Shown here: positions 26,197 to 35,316 of the stretch, one piece after another | How the letters are laid out: each line of letters begins with the position of its first letter | Position numbering within the stretch: position 1 is the stretch's first letter | Origin: Psychrobacter sp. JCM 18900 | GTDB taxonomy: Bacteria; Pseudomonadota; Gammaproteobacteria; Pseudomonadales; Moraxellaceae | DNA length: 64,000 nt | Direction of reading: 5' to 3' | Assembly: GCF_904846625.1 (NCBI RefSeq) | Contig: NZ_CAJHBL010000004.1 | Coordinates: 248,001 to 312,000 of the forward strand | The notes under the pieces: generated by a model | What the model saw: only the letters and a program-made list of their open reading frames with translations | What the model was told of the DNA's origin: nothing | The model's database searches: none | Program-made: the position numbers and the translations under genes

Positions 26197-29103
26197 TTAG
26201 CCGACTTCTTTCATACCTTGCTCAAGCATTGGCTTTAAGAATATACCCGTGTAGGATTCTTTGACTTCAGCCACTTCCTCGGGTGTACCTTCCGCGATGA
26301 TCATACCGCCACCTTTACCGCCTTCAGGGCCTAGATCAATCACCCAGTCTGCCGTTTTAATAACATCCAAGTTATGCTCGATGACCACGATAGTATTACC
26401 TTTATCGCGTAGGGCATGCAGGATATTGAGCAGCTTATCGATATCATGGAAATGCAAACCAGTGGTTGGCTCATCCAAGATATACAGCGTCTGTCCCGTA
26501 TCACGTTTGGCAAGCTCACGCGCCAGTTTGACACGTTGCGCCTCACCACCTGATAGTGTTGGCGCAGACTGGCCCAAGCGAATATAGCTCAGACCGACAT
26601 CCATCAGTGCTTGCAGACGACGATAGATGGCTGGTATCGCTGAGAAGAACTCAACGGCATCTTCAACAGTCATATCAAGCACATCAGCGATGGTTTTGCC
26701 TTTATAGTGAATCTCTAGTGTCTCGCGGTTGTAGCGTTTGCCTTCACAGGTATCACACGGCACATACATATCAGGCAAGAAATGCATCTCAACTTTGATG
26801 AGACCATCACCTTGACACATCTCACAGCGTCCGCCTTTTACATTGAAGCTAAAGCGACCAGGCTTATAGCCACGGGCACGCGCTTCTTGCGTCTGGGCAA
26901 ACATCTCGCGCACAGGGGTAAACACACCTGTATAAGTTGCTGGGTTTGAGCGCGGCGTACGGCCGATTGGGCTTTGATCAATATCGACCATTTTGTCCAA
27001 ATGCTCAAGACCGCTAATGCTTTCAAACTTGTCGGCAATCAGCGTTGAGGCATTGTTTAACTGAGTCGCTGCCAATGGCATAAGCGTACGGTTAATCAAG
27101 GTTGATTTACCTGAACCTGAGACACCCGTCACACAAGTCATGATGCCAACAGGAATGGTCAAATCCACATCGTGTAGGTTATTACCTGACGCGCCTTTTA
27201 GCTCGATGGTCATCGGTACTTTTTTGGATTTGGCCTTACCCTTGACTTCCACATCGATGGTTTTGGCTTTATGACGGACAGTTGGAATCTCGATTTTTTT
27301 CTTACCAGACATATATTGCCCAGTTAGCGACTCTTTATTTGCCATGATGTCATCGACCGTACCTTGAGCGATGACATGACCGCCATGTACGCCTGCACCG
27401 ATACCGATATCGATGACATGATCCGCTTGGCGGATAGCGTCTTCATCATGCTCAACGACCAGTACCGTGTTACCCAAGTCACGCAAGCGCGTTAGGGTTT
27501 TTAGCAGACGATCGTTATCACGCTGATGCAGACCGATTGATGGCTCATCAAGTACGTACATCACACCCATCAGACCAGCACCGATTTGGCTAGCCAAACG
27601 AATACGCTGCGCTTCACCGCCCGATAGTGTTTCGGCAGAGCGAGCAAGGGTCAAATAATCAAGCCCGACGCTCACAAGAAAGTTTAAACGCTCATTAATC
27701 TCTTTAAAGATTTTTTCGGCTACTTCGCCTTTATGACCGCCAATCTTTAGCGTTTTATAATAGTCCGCCGCATCACCGATAGATAGCTTAACGATTTCTG
27801 CAATGGTCTGATCATCGACACGGACATTACGTGAGATTTCATTTAGACGCGCACCATCACAGACGTTACAAGTGGTATCAGCCAGATATTTTGCCAGCTC
27901 GTCACGCACAAGGTTACTTTGCGTCTTGGCATAACGACGCTCTAGGTAAGGAAGCACACCTTCAAATGGTACAGTCTTATTCGTCTTGCGACCGCGCTCG
28001 TCGGTAAAGTTAAAGGTGAGTTTTTCTTTACCAGAGCCGTGCATGATTAGGTCTTGCTGCTCTTTGGACAGATCTTGCCATGGCGCATCCATATCGATTT
28101 TAAAATGCTTACAGACCGTGCTAAGCAAACCAAAATAGTACGCATGACGCTTGTCCCAACCGTTGATTGCGCCTTGGTTAAGTGACTTCTCATGATGAGT
28201 AATCAGCTTTTCAGCGGCGAAATATTGACGTTTACCAAGACCATCACAGCTTGGGCATGCACCATATGGGTTGTTAAAACTGAACATGCGTGGCTCAAGC
28301 TCAGGCACTGCACGATCACAGACAGGGCATGAATGCTTGGCTGACATGACTTGGTTTTCATCACCGCCTTCTTTTGGATTGCCATCCATAAAGTGCAGCG
28401 TGACCAGTCCTTGACCCAAACGTAACGCCGTCTCTAAGCTCTCAGCGACACGGTTGCCCAAGTCATCACGAACTTTAAAGCGATCGACCACCACTTCGAT
28501 GGTATGTTTTTTCTTTTTATCTAACGTTGGTAGCTCATCGGTATCGTAAACATCACCATCGACGCGAACGCGAACAAAACCTTGCCCAATCAGTTGCTCA
28601 AGCAAAACGGTATGCTCACCTTTACGCTCACGAATCACCGGTGCCAAAATCATAATCTTGGTGTCATCTGGCAATGCCATGACCTGATCGACCATTTCAG
28701 TGACTGACTGCGCGACCATTGGCTCACCGTGCTCAGGGCAATATGGCGTACCGATGCGTGCATATAGCAGGCGCAGATAGTCATAAATCTCGGTAATCGT
28801 ACCGACGGTCGAGCGTGGGTTATGGTTGGTGGATTTTTGCTCGATAGCAATCGCAGGGGATAGACCCTCGATACTATCGACGTCAGGCTTCTCCATTTGA
28901 GAAAGGAACTGACGAGCATATGCCGATAAGCTTTCGACATAACGACGTTGCCCTTCGGCATACAAGGTGTCAAATGCCAACGAAGATTTACCAGAGCCAG
29001 ATAGGCCAGTGATTACCACGAATTTATCTCGTGGAATGTCTAAATCGATGTTTTTTAAATTATGAGTACGTGCGCCGCGTATTGCGATATGGTCATGTGC
29101 CAT
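26197..29103 (-). CDS. uvrA: Excinuclease ABC subunit A (UvrA)
   Basis: UvrA is the damage-recognition ATPase of nucleotide excision repair and loads UvrB onto DNA. Two ABC modules are present: Walker [15 protein letters not shown] and ABC signature [14 protein letters not shown] in the first half, then [16 protein letters not shown] and [15 protein letters not shown] in the second. Zinc-binding CxxC pairs appear in [15 protein letters not shown] and [14 protein letters not shown] plus [17 protein letters not shown]. At 968 residues it is slightly longer than E. coli (940), with a Lys-rich insert of about 30 residues between the halves (near [16 protein letters not shown]). No LexA-type operator was seen; Moraxellaceae mostly lack LexA. 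Confidence 0.98.
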   Translation of the reverse strand: MAHDHIAIRGARTHNLKNIDLDIPRDKFVVITGLSGSGKSSLAFDTLYAEGQRRYVESLSAYARQFLSQMEKPDVDSIEGLSPAIAIEQKSTNHNPRSTVGTITEIYDYLRLLYARIGTPYCPEHGEPMVAQSVTEMVDQVMALPDDTKIMILAPVIRERKGEHTVLLEQLIGQGFVRVRVDGDVYDTDELPTLDKKKKHTIEVVVDRFKVRDDLGNRVAESLETALRLGQGLVTLHFMDGNPKEGGDENQVMSAKHSCPVCDRAVPELEPRMFSFNNPYGACPSCDGLGKRQYFAAEKLITHHEKSLNQGAINGWDKRHAYYFGLLSTVCKHFKIDMDAPWQDLSKEQQDLIMHGSGKEKLTFNFTDERGRKTNKTVPFEGVLPYLERRYAKTQSNLVRDELAKYLADTTCNVCDGARLNEISRNVRVDDQTIAEIVKLSIGDAADYYKTLKIGGHKGEVAEKIFKEINERLNFLVSVGLDYLTLARSAETLSGGEAQRIRLASQIGAGLMGVMYVLDEPSIGLHQRDNDRLLKTLTRLRDLGNTVLVVEHDEDAIRQADHVIDIGIGAGVHGGHVIAQGTVDDIMANKESLTGQYMSGKKKIEIPTVRHKAKTIDVEVKGKAKSKKVPMTIELKGASGNNLHDVDLTIPVGIMTCVTGVSGSGKSTLINRTLMPLAATQLNNASTLIADKFESISGLEHLDKMVDIDQSPIGRTPRSNPATYTGVFTPVREMFAQTQEARARGYKPGRFSFNVKGGRCEMCQGDGLIKVEMHFLPDMYVPCDTCEGKRYNRETLEIHYKGKTIADVLDMTVEDAVEFFSAIPAIYRRLQALMDVGLSYIRLGQSAPTLSGGEAQRVKLARELAKRDTGQTLYILDEPTTGLHFHDIDKLLNILHALRDKGNTIVVIEHNLDVIKTADWVIDLGPEGGKGGGMIIAEGTPEEVAEVKESYTGIFLKPMLEQGMKEVG

Positions 29104-29213
29104 CGGTTACAGGTTTCCTATTTGCTAAAAGGGGATTGGGAAATATCTCAAGTCAAAAAATAAATACAGATCAGTAAAGTGGTTGGTTAAAAGGTGAATA
29201 ATTCTAAATTTAT

Positions 29214-29290
29214 GATGTTGTTATGAGTAGTGTTGTTATAAAAGATATCGTTATAAATAATGTCGTTATGAACAGTGTCATTATAAAAGG
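29214..29290. repeat. Degenerate tandem repeat, five copies of about 16 bp
   Basis: Unit forms include GATGTTGTTATGAGTA, GTGTTGTTATAAAAGA, TATCGTTATAAATAA, TGTCGTTATGAACA and GTGTCATTATAAAAGG. All share GTTATxAA with varied ends. It lies in the uvrA upstream region. Confidence 0.65.
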
Positions 29291-29468
29291 TACATATATT
29301 GATAAGGTAAAAGTTATGCCAGCCTAGTTATTCATTTTCTATTATTGTTTGGCTTTGTATTGCTTATCGTTCCTATGACGATTTTTTATAGGACTAAGCA
29401 AATCTAAATCAAATCAATGTTAAGTAACAGGCATCGTTTGTTATGGTTTTGACCAAAAATGTGATTTT

Positions 29469-29518
29469 ATAGAAGCGTTCGTCGTTACGTATAATAGAAG
29501 TGTTCGTCGTTACATAGA
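29469..29518. repeat. Two-copy 25-bp tandem repeat
   Basis: ATAGAAGCGTTCGTCGTTAC and ATAGAAGTGTTCGTCGTTAC are adjacent at a 25-bp period, differing at few positions. It lies between uvrA and the MFS gene. Confidence 0.7.
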
Positions 29519-29841
29519 TATGGTGAGTTAGCCATTAATTATGCTGACAACGTTTTACTTTATTGTCATGGTGACAGCATTATTCAAGGTGTGACTGTGC
29601 ATCTGATGCACTTGGTAACAAAATAATCTCGTAATATGAATGGCTTGGGTTGAGGGCGCATACGTTACTGCACCAGTAAGACAAAAGTCTCGGCAACCAA
29701 ACGGCGAATGTCTTATACTAGGGGGCTTGATTTATAGGCCAATGCCTTGATAAACCAGTAGTGATAAATCATGGTATGGCGCAGTGTTAGTCATGAAAGA
29801 TAGCAATGTGCAACCAGCAATGATCAACCAGTGAGGCAAGT

Positions 29842-31206
29842 ATGAATAGCGTAGAGAAACGGGCAATCCTCGGAGTCGGTGGCATCTTTGCCTTACGTAT
29901 GATTGGCTTGTTTATGATTGTGCCGGTATTTTCTGTATACGGTGACAATTATGCACACGCGACGCCGTTTTTGATTGGGTTGGCCGTTGGTATTTATGGC
30001 TTAGGGCAGGCCATCTTTCAGATACCGATGAGTTTGGCTGCTGATAAATTTCCGCGTAAGCCTATTATCTTTCTGGGATTGATACTGTTCGCTGTCGGCG
30101 GCATGATTGCAGCAAATGCGACAGATATTTATGAAGTGATCATTGGTCGGGCGCTGGCAGGTAGTGGCGCGGTCTCTGCTGTGCTTATGGCACTATTGGC
30201 AGATGTGACTCGTGAGGAAATGCGTACCAAAGCGATGGCCACGATGGGTCTGACGATTGCGACCTCTATTATGCTCGCCTTTGCTTTTGGTCCATTGTTA
30301 GTCGGATCGCTCGGAATCTCTGGACTGTTTTGGCTAACTTCAGGATTTGCTATATTGGCGATGCTGCTATTGGTGGTGGTACCGACGCCTATGCGCGTGC
30401 TCAAGCACAATCTGGATAATAAGACCATCGGTCAACAGTTGGCTACTGTCCTTAAGATTGGCGATCTTAACCGCTTACATATCGGCATCTTTGCGCTACA
30501 CCTAACGATGACGGCGATATTTGTGATATTGCCGCACCAGCTCAGTGACGTACTTGGCTTGTCAGTACGTCAGCAAGGCATGGTTTATCTGCCACTACTG
30601 TTTATCGGGTTCGCCATCGCAATACCTTTTATTATCATCGCTGAAAAGAAACGCAAAATGCGTCAGGTATTTTTGGGTGCGATTGCATTGATGACCGCCG
30701 CTTTAGCAATACTTGCGCTTGGCAGTCAGGTCGGTGTTGGTATCATATTGGGTTTGCTGCTTTATTTTATGGGCTTTAACCTGCTTGAGGCGACGATTCC
30801 TTCATGGATATCTAAGCGCGCACCAGTCGCCAATAAAGCGACCGCGATGGGGCTTAACTCTTCTAGTCAGTTCTTTGGAGCATTTGTAGGCGGGGCAATG
30901 GGTGGTCTGTTATTAAGCCAGCCTAATTTGTTGGCGTGGGGCATACTGGCTATTATTATGGGTGCCGCATTGCTTATCATCATTCCCATCTCTCAGCCAC
31001 CTTATCTGTCGAGCACAACGGTTACTATTCCCAAAGATATTAATATCCAAGACTGGTCACGACAAATGCTGGCAGTAGATGGCGTTGACGAGCTGGTCGT
31101 CATGGCAAAAGAGCAAGTCGCCTATTTAAAGTTAGATAAGACACAGTTGACGGATGATTCACGTCAGCAGCTATCGAGTTTGGCGCAGAGTCCGTTAGAT
31201 ATTTAA
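29842..31206 (+). CDS. MFS drug/proton antiporter with C-terminal YAM-like domain (YajR-like)
   Basis: The 454 residues have about 12 membrane helices. The MFS motif A appears as SLAADKFPRKPI and the opening GVGGIFALRMIGLFMIVPVF is typical of the family. The last 60 residues after the final helix (TVTIPKDINIQDWSRQMLAV through VVMAKEQVAYLKL) form a small soluble domain resembling the YAM domain of E. coli YajR (454 residues). The same neighbourhood, MFS beside ssb, is common in Acinetobacter. Substrate is unknown. Confidence 0.88.
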   Translation: MNSVEKRAILGVGGIFALRMIGLFMIVPVFSVYGDNYAHATPFLIGLAVGIYGLGQAIFQIPMSLAADKFPRKPIIFLGLILFAVGGMIAANATDIYEVIIGRALAGSGAVSAVLMALLADVTREEMRTKAMATMGLTIATSIMLAFAFGPLLVGSLGISGLFWLTSGFAILAMLLLVVVPTPMRVLKHNLDNKTIGQQLATVLKIGDLNRLHIGIFALHLTMTAIFVILPHQLSDVLGLSVRQQGMVYLPLLFIGFAIAIPFIIIAEKKRKMRQVFLGAIALMTAALAILALGSQVGVGIILGLLLYFMGFNLLEATIPSWISKRAPVANKATAMGLNSSSQFFGAFVGGAMGGLLLSQPNLLAWGILAIIMGAALLIIIPISQPPYLSSTTVTIPKDINIQDWSRQMLAVDGVDELVVMAKEQVAYLKLDKTQLTDDSRQQLSSLAQSPLDI

Positions 31207-31347
31207 TATGATATATAACAGCTTTAGACTTATGTTTTTATATAGAAATAAAGCCAAATAGCAAAAATTGCACAGACAGCAGTCTCATAAACAACCAATA
31301 TCAATAAGTAGAAACTAACTATTTATCTCTATTTAAAAGGAATTAAT

Positions 31348-31959
31348 ATGAGTAAATTTAAGATGTTGTCTGCTAGTGTCATTGAGGGTAAAAAGAAGGC
31401 GCATCGCTCAATAGCCAAGTTAACTGTAGGTCTTGGTCTATCAGCCATGCTGCTAACCTCTGGTTGCGCTACGCAAAATATTCAGGCGTATCAGAACACC
31501 ACACCAACGCTCAACATGCATGAGTTTTTTTCGGGTCAAATTGATGGTTGGGGTATGTTCCAAGGTCGAAATGGTGAGGTCAAAAAACGCTTTTATGTCG
31601 ACATTGATGCAACCCATGAGGGAGATGATGTCATTGTCCTAAACGAGAAGTTCTCGTGGGCAGATGGCACGAAATCGCAGCGTATATGGCGTCTGACTGA
31701 GCAGACAGATGGCAGCTGGAAAGGTGTGGCAGGTGATGTTATTGGCGAGGCAACAGGGCAAGTGGTTGGCAACACGTTGCACTGGAATTACTTATTAGAG
31801 TTACCTGTCGAGGACAAAACCTATAAAGTAACGTTCGATGATTGGATGTATCTTATCAATAAGGATGTCATGCTCAATCGCTCAGTGATGAAAAAATTTG
31901 GCGTTGAGCTGGGTAGCGTGACGTTGAGCATGCATCGCAAGCCTTCTGATGTTAATTGA
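31348..31959 (+). CDS. DUF3833 family lipoprotein
   Basis: A signal peptide ends at the lipobox LLTSGCATQ near residue 40, although the leader is long (about 35 residues, with charged start MSKFKMLSASVIEGKKKAHR). The mature part matches DUF3833: MHEFFSGQIDGWGMFQGRNG, a mid WRLTEQTDGSWKGVAGDVIG, and late TFDDWMYLINKDVMLNRS with KKFGVELGSVTLSM. Function is unknown. Start ATG has AAAGGAATTAAT ahead. It is between the MFS gene and ssb. Confidence 0.9.
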   Translation: MSKFKMLSASVIEGKKKAHRSIAKLTVGLGLSAMLLTSGCATQNIQAYQNTTPTLNMHEFFSGQIDGWGMFQGRNGEVKKRFYVDIDATHEGDDVIVLNEKFSWADGTKSQRIWRLTEQTDGSWKGVAGDVIGEATGQVVGNTLHWNYLLELPVEDKTYKVTFDDWMYLINKDVMLNRSVMKKFGVELGSVTLSMHRKPSDVN

Positions 31960-32276
31960 AAACGTCTAAATTATTTGATAATAAGCCAGGTGCTATGCAA
32001 TATCGATAAAGGTGAAAGGTGTTCTTCAGCGTCTTAAAATGGCAAAATAGCAGCATATTTAACTATTACCTATTATTTATTGGACTCTACCATATCTACT
32101 AGTATATCAAGATAGAGTATCTAAGCGACATAGACTGACGTGCACCATAGGTGGCCTATAGATATTTCGATAAAAATTGGTTAAAGTAAAATTATACAAT
32201 CGATAGTGCCAACTGACGCTATCAGATAACGATTAAAACAGTTTATTAAATTATTCATAAGTAAAAGGACGGTATC
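31960..32276 (+). other. ssb upstream region
   Basis: This 317-bp gap has no ORF. A short inverted repeat near 32200 (CGATAG...CTATCAG) precedes ssb by about 55 bases, and the sequence AATTATACAAT near 32192 may be a promoter element, but I cannot pair it with a -35 box. The ssb ribosome-binding site is AAAGGAC just before ATG. Confidence 0.45.
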
Positions 32277-32891
32277 ATGCGCGGAGTCAATAAAGTTATC
32301 ATCATCGGTAACCTCGGAGCAGATCCTGAGGCACGCCAATTCAGCAATGGCGGTAGTGTAACCAATATCTCGGTTGCGACATCAGAGCAGTGGACAGACA
32401 AACAAAGTGGCGAAAAAAGAGAAGCGACAGAGTGGCATCGTATCGCACTTTTTAACCGTCTAGGTGAAATCGCAGCGCAATACCTGCGCAAAGGCAGCAA
32501 AGTCTATATCGAAGGTAGTTTGCGTACACGTAAATACCAAGACCAAAGTGGTCAAGACCGTTATATTACTGAGATTCGTGCTGAACAAATGCAGATGCTC
32601 GATGGTCAAACTGGCGGCGGTCAGGGTGGAGATAGCTTTGGTAGTCAAAACCAAGGTCAAAGTGGCGGCTATAATAATCAAGGTGGTCAGAATAACTTTG
32701 GTCAGCAAGCAAATAATCAAATGGCACATCAAGGTGGCTACAATCAACCAGCGGCTCAAGGTGGGCAGAACAGTTTTAACAATCAAGCGCCTGCTCAGCA
32801 AAATCAGTTCAATCAGCCAGCACAGAAACCTGCACAATCTAAGCCTACAGCAATGCCAGATGGCCCTGTAGATGATGACATTCCGTTTTAA
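32277..32891 (+). CDS. ssb: Single-stranded DNA-binding protein
   Basis: SSB coats single-stranded DNA in replication, recombination and repair. The OB-fold begins [20 protein letters not shown], then [19 protein letters not shown] and [20 protein letters not shown]. After about residue 115 comes a Gly/Gln/Asn-rich flexible linker and the conserved acidic tip DDDIPF, which recruits partner proteins. The 204 residues are above the 178 of E. coli because of the longer linker. A strong terminator follows. The Gln/Asn repeats here are coding low-complexity, not DNA repeats of independent interest. Confidence 0.98.
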   Translation: MRGVNKVIIIGNLGADPEARQFSNGGSVTNISVATSEQWTDKQSGEKREATEWHRIALFNRLGEIAAQYLRKGSKVYIEGSLRTRKYQDQSGQDRYITEIRAEQMQMLDGQTGGGQGGDSFGSQNQGQSGGYNNQGGQNNFGQQANNQMAHQGGYNQPAAQGGQNSFNNQAPAQQNQFNQPAQKPAQSKPTAMPDGPVDDDIPF

Positions 32892-32922
32892 CTTATACCT
32901 TAGACTTTAATGTAAAAATGCT

Positions 32923-32952
32923 AAAAAAGCCCTGCAACTGCAGGGCTTTTTT
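32923..32952 (+). terminator. ssb Rho-independent terminator
   Basis: AAAAAGCCCTGCA pairs with TGCAGGGCTTTTT around a very short AC loop, ending in a T-run, about 35 bases after the ssb stop. Confidence 0.95.
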
Positions 32953-32961
32953 AATGCTTGC

Positions 32962-33068
32962 TATAGTTGATTCAGTTTAAAAGAGATATAAGGCAACTGA
33001 GTGCAGATGTAACTGTGATACTTCAAACGAGGTTAAGGCTGTAGCTCTTTTATAGAGGATTAACTATA
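32962..33068 (+). repeat. MITE-like 107-bp dispersed element, copy 2
   Basis: This element begins TATAGTT just after the ssb terminator and ends AACTATA. The two 24-bp ends are inverted repeats of one another (19 of 24 positions matched), both containing AAAAGAG. Its centre holds GTAACTGTGATACTTC, also present in copy 1 (23189-23295) in the reverse orientation. No gene is inside. Confidence 0.85.
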
Positions 33069-33935
33069 TCCAGAAATGTAATTCAGTTGATGCTTTTTAG
33101 CATAGTTAAACTAAATTTTTATTAAAGAATTTTTTAATTTATTTAATATGCTCTTAATTTTTAATCGAATAAACTTAAGTTTATTTATTATTGGTTTAAC
33201 ACTATTGGTTTTCACATTAGCTAGTATGCTTACTACCTTCCATACTCTATATTGACCGTTTATACCAAAAAATAATTATGATTAGTGACGTTTGGTTTTA
33301 AAAATTGCTATACTAACTTTATATGGCATATAGTTAATATATACTGATCGTCTATAAATAAAATAAATTTCGGTGATAATAACCAAAGTTTTACTTGTTT
33401 CTTATTAATAAATCGAAAGCTATTTGGATAATAGATCTTTATATGAAATGGTTAACTTCTTCGGAACGTACCATAGGAACGACATAGTAAGTTACAGAGC
33501 TGATGCAGAACTATCTCCAAAATTAGCAGTATTTGAGAGTATAGTGCATAGAGATACTACTCTATTATTTTAACAGTAGATTTTGGTCGAAATATTATTG
33601 TGAAATTCTAGCAGTAGTCAAAGTACTAGAATTTTGTTCTATTATTAGGAAATACTTTCGAAGCTATAATAGCAATATATAAAGAATAGTGACTTGTATG
33701 TTTAGATTTATCTAAAACTAATTTTATTTAAAATGGATACAATGAGCATCTGTTGCTATATATCTTCTATTTATAATAGATTGTTCGAGATGCCATTAGA
33801 AATTGAATACTCTTTAGAATTAATTATATTTTATAAATAGAATTAATGGCCAATGAACGATTTGTTCTCCGCATGTTTTCACGAAAAATAATACCTCAAT
33901 AGAGGCCACACTCTTATTTTATAGTTGGATTTATT
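33069..33935 (+). other. Long AT-rich gap upstream of H-NS gene
   Basis: About 870 bp with no ORF that I would call and strongly AT-rich sequence. It includes a 9-bp inverted repeat AAATTCTAG...CTAGAATTT (33603-33634) and repeated AGAATTAAT near 33815-33845. It could be a long leader or promoter region for the H-NS-like gene, possibly bound by H-NS itself, or the decayed site of an earlier gene. I see no RNA gene with confidence. Confidence 0.4.
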
Positions 33936-34259
33936 ATGAGCAAAAATAACGCAATTGATTTAGAAAATTTGAACGTAGATGAGTTACGTGCTATCACTGA
34001 AAACGCTCAACAACTTATCGCCAAAAAACAGCATCAACGTTTGTATGATGCCTATATGCAGTTCGAGCAGATTGCAGAAGATAGCAATGCAACGATTGAA
34101 GAAATACTGAAAGCTGGTGAAAAGTTAGAGAAAAAACGCAGCATTAAATATCGTAATACTGATGACCATAGTGAAACTTGGACTGGCCGTGGCCGTAAGC
34201 CAACGTGGTTAGTCGAAGCGCTAGCAGCAGGTCGTGATATCGAAGATTTCGCTATTTAA
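33936..34259 (+). CDS. H-NS family nucleoid-associated protein
   Basis: The 107-residue protein has an N-terminal coiled-coil-like segment (residues 6-50; ITENAQQLIAKKQHQ) for oligomerisation and the C-terminal DNA-binding motif TWTGRGRKPTWL (81-92), which is the H-NS AT-hook-like signature. It should bind AT-rich DNA and silence acquired genes. At least one AT-rich acquired-looking gene (KAP, 23712-25481) is in the same window. It starts at ATG after a TTATTATG context with a weak ribosome-binding site. It has its own terminator downstream and a very long upstream gap. Confidence 0.93.
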   Translation: MSKNNAIDLENLNVDELRAITENAQQLIAKKQHQRLYDAYMQFEQIAEDSNATIEEILKAGEKLEKKRSIKYRNTDDHSETWTGRGRKPTWLVEALAAGRDIEDFAI

Positions 34260-34367
34260 TTAGCTGTTTTCTTATAGAGTTACTTTCTGTGAACCAGTTT
34301 GAAGTTGCTATTTATAATAGTGTATTTACAACCATTTAGCGACAGACATAGCTGCTTTCGAGAAAAT

Positions 34368-34423
34368 AAAAGCCAGTATCTTTACTGCCAGTATTTTGGC
34401 AAAAAGATACTGGCTTTTTTTCT
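34368..34423 (+). terminator. H-NS gene terminator
   Basis: AAAGCCAGTATCTTT pairs with AAAGATACTGGCTTT around a 20-base inner loop, then a T-run. It lies about 110 bases past the H-NS stop and before gspN. Confidence 0.92.
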
Positions 34424-34488
34424 GTCATCTATATGCCATTGTTTGTTATGATAATGACGTTTTTGTCTTATATAAGAGTTGTACGACT

Positions 34489-35316
34489 GTGGCCCAAGTA
34501 TCTGAGTTTTCTCATAAACGTCCCCGTAAGCTCTGGTGGCTAGTGGGGTTTGTGTTGTTTGCGCTATTTGCTGTTTTGCAAATGCCAGCAGCATGGTTAC
34601 TTGAGAAATACGCGCCAGATACGCCTTATGTCCAGCATGTATCTGGCAATGTATGGCAAGGTGCTGCTATTTGGCAGTTGCCTATGTCATCAACATCGCT
34701 TACAGGTATGGCAGAATGGTCATGGCAGCCTTGGCAGTTACTCATAGGTAAGCTAGGTGCGGACGTCAATATTAACTCATCACAGACACGTCTGAATGGG
34801 CAAGTTAAACTTGGTCTGAGCTCATGGCAAGTTGACAACATGAGTGGGAAAATTGCACCTGAGACGCTAGCGAGTATGGTCAACTGGCAGCTGCCAAATG
34901 CCCCTATTCAAGTAAATAATGTATCGCTAACGCGTCAGGCTGATAAAAATGACGCATCTAGTAGTGAGCCTGCTAAAGACGTTGGCGGATTTAGCGCAGC
35001 GGATGGTCAATTGACTTGGGTTGGTGGTGAGGTAGGCTATCCTAGTGGTGGCAAAGTTTTTTATATTACGATGCCCGCTCTAAGAGCCGAGCTTAGTACA
35101 GAGCAGAAAAACAATAGAGATTTGCTGCATATTAATTTATTAAACAATCAAGATAAGCGTTTGGGAGATCTGTATCTCGATAGCGATAATATGCTCGATG
35201 TCAGTTTGACGCAGCGCTTGCTAGAGAATATGCCTGAATATAAAGGACAAGCTCCTCAAGATACGCCAGTTGTCAGTGTGCGCCAGCCATTGTTAGCTGG
35301 TTTGGGGGCGAACTAA
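34489..35316 (+). CDS. gspN: Type II secretion system protein GspN
   Basis: GspN is an accessory inner-membrane component of the type II secretion system. The GTG at 34489 (VAQVSEFSHKRPRK) is preferred because longer alternatives begin inside the terminator of the preceding gene; this gives 275 residues. A hydrophobic anchor (LVGFVLFALFAVLQMPAAWLL) near residue 15 is followed by a periplasmic part with the family pattern VSGNVWQGAAIWQLP and LNGQVKLGLSSWQVDNMSGK. It is the first gene of gspN-gspC-gspD, with gspC starting directly after its stop (TAAATG). Confidence 0.87.
   Translation: MAQVSEFSHKRPRKLWWLVGFVLFALFAVLQMPAAWLLEKYAPDTPYVQHVSGNVWQGAAIWQLPMSSTSLTGMAEWSWQPWQLLIGKLGADVNINSSQTRLNGQVKLGLSSWQVDNMSGKIAPETLASMVNWQLPNAPIQVNNVSLTRQADKNDASSSEPAKDVGGFSAADGQLTWVGGEVGYPSGGKVFYITMPALRAELSTEQKNNRDLLHINLLNNQDKRLGDLYLDSDNMLDVSLTQRLLENMPEYKGQAPQDTPVVSVRQPLLAGLGAN

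Larger units (their letters stand above)
29104..29841. other. Long intergenic region between uvrA and the MFS gene
   Basis: This 738-bp divergent gap has no ORF that I would call. It holds two repeat structures, listed separately (29214-29290 and 29469-29518), and must carry both promoters. The region 29640-29720 is GC-richer, with GGGCGCATACG and AAACGGCGAATG, and might hold a small RNA, but I see no clear hairpin or terminator. Confidence 0.4.

Noticed and set aside
32464-32871. Alternative-frame ORFs inside ssb and apparent Gln/Gly DNA repeats
   Set aside because: The repeats are the coding low-complexity linker of SSB, and alternative frames arise from this biased composition.
33603-33634. 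Inverted repeat AAATTCTAG...CTAGAATTT as a terminator or small-RNA end
   Set aside because: Only 9 bp, AT-rich and in a strongly AT-biased region, so it is not distinguishable from chance.
34396-34488. Extended gspN start at ATG 34396
   Set aside because: That ATG lies in the terminator hairpin of the H-NS gene, and the GspN N-terminus fits the GTG at 34489 better.
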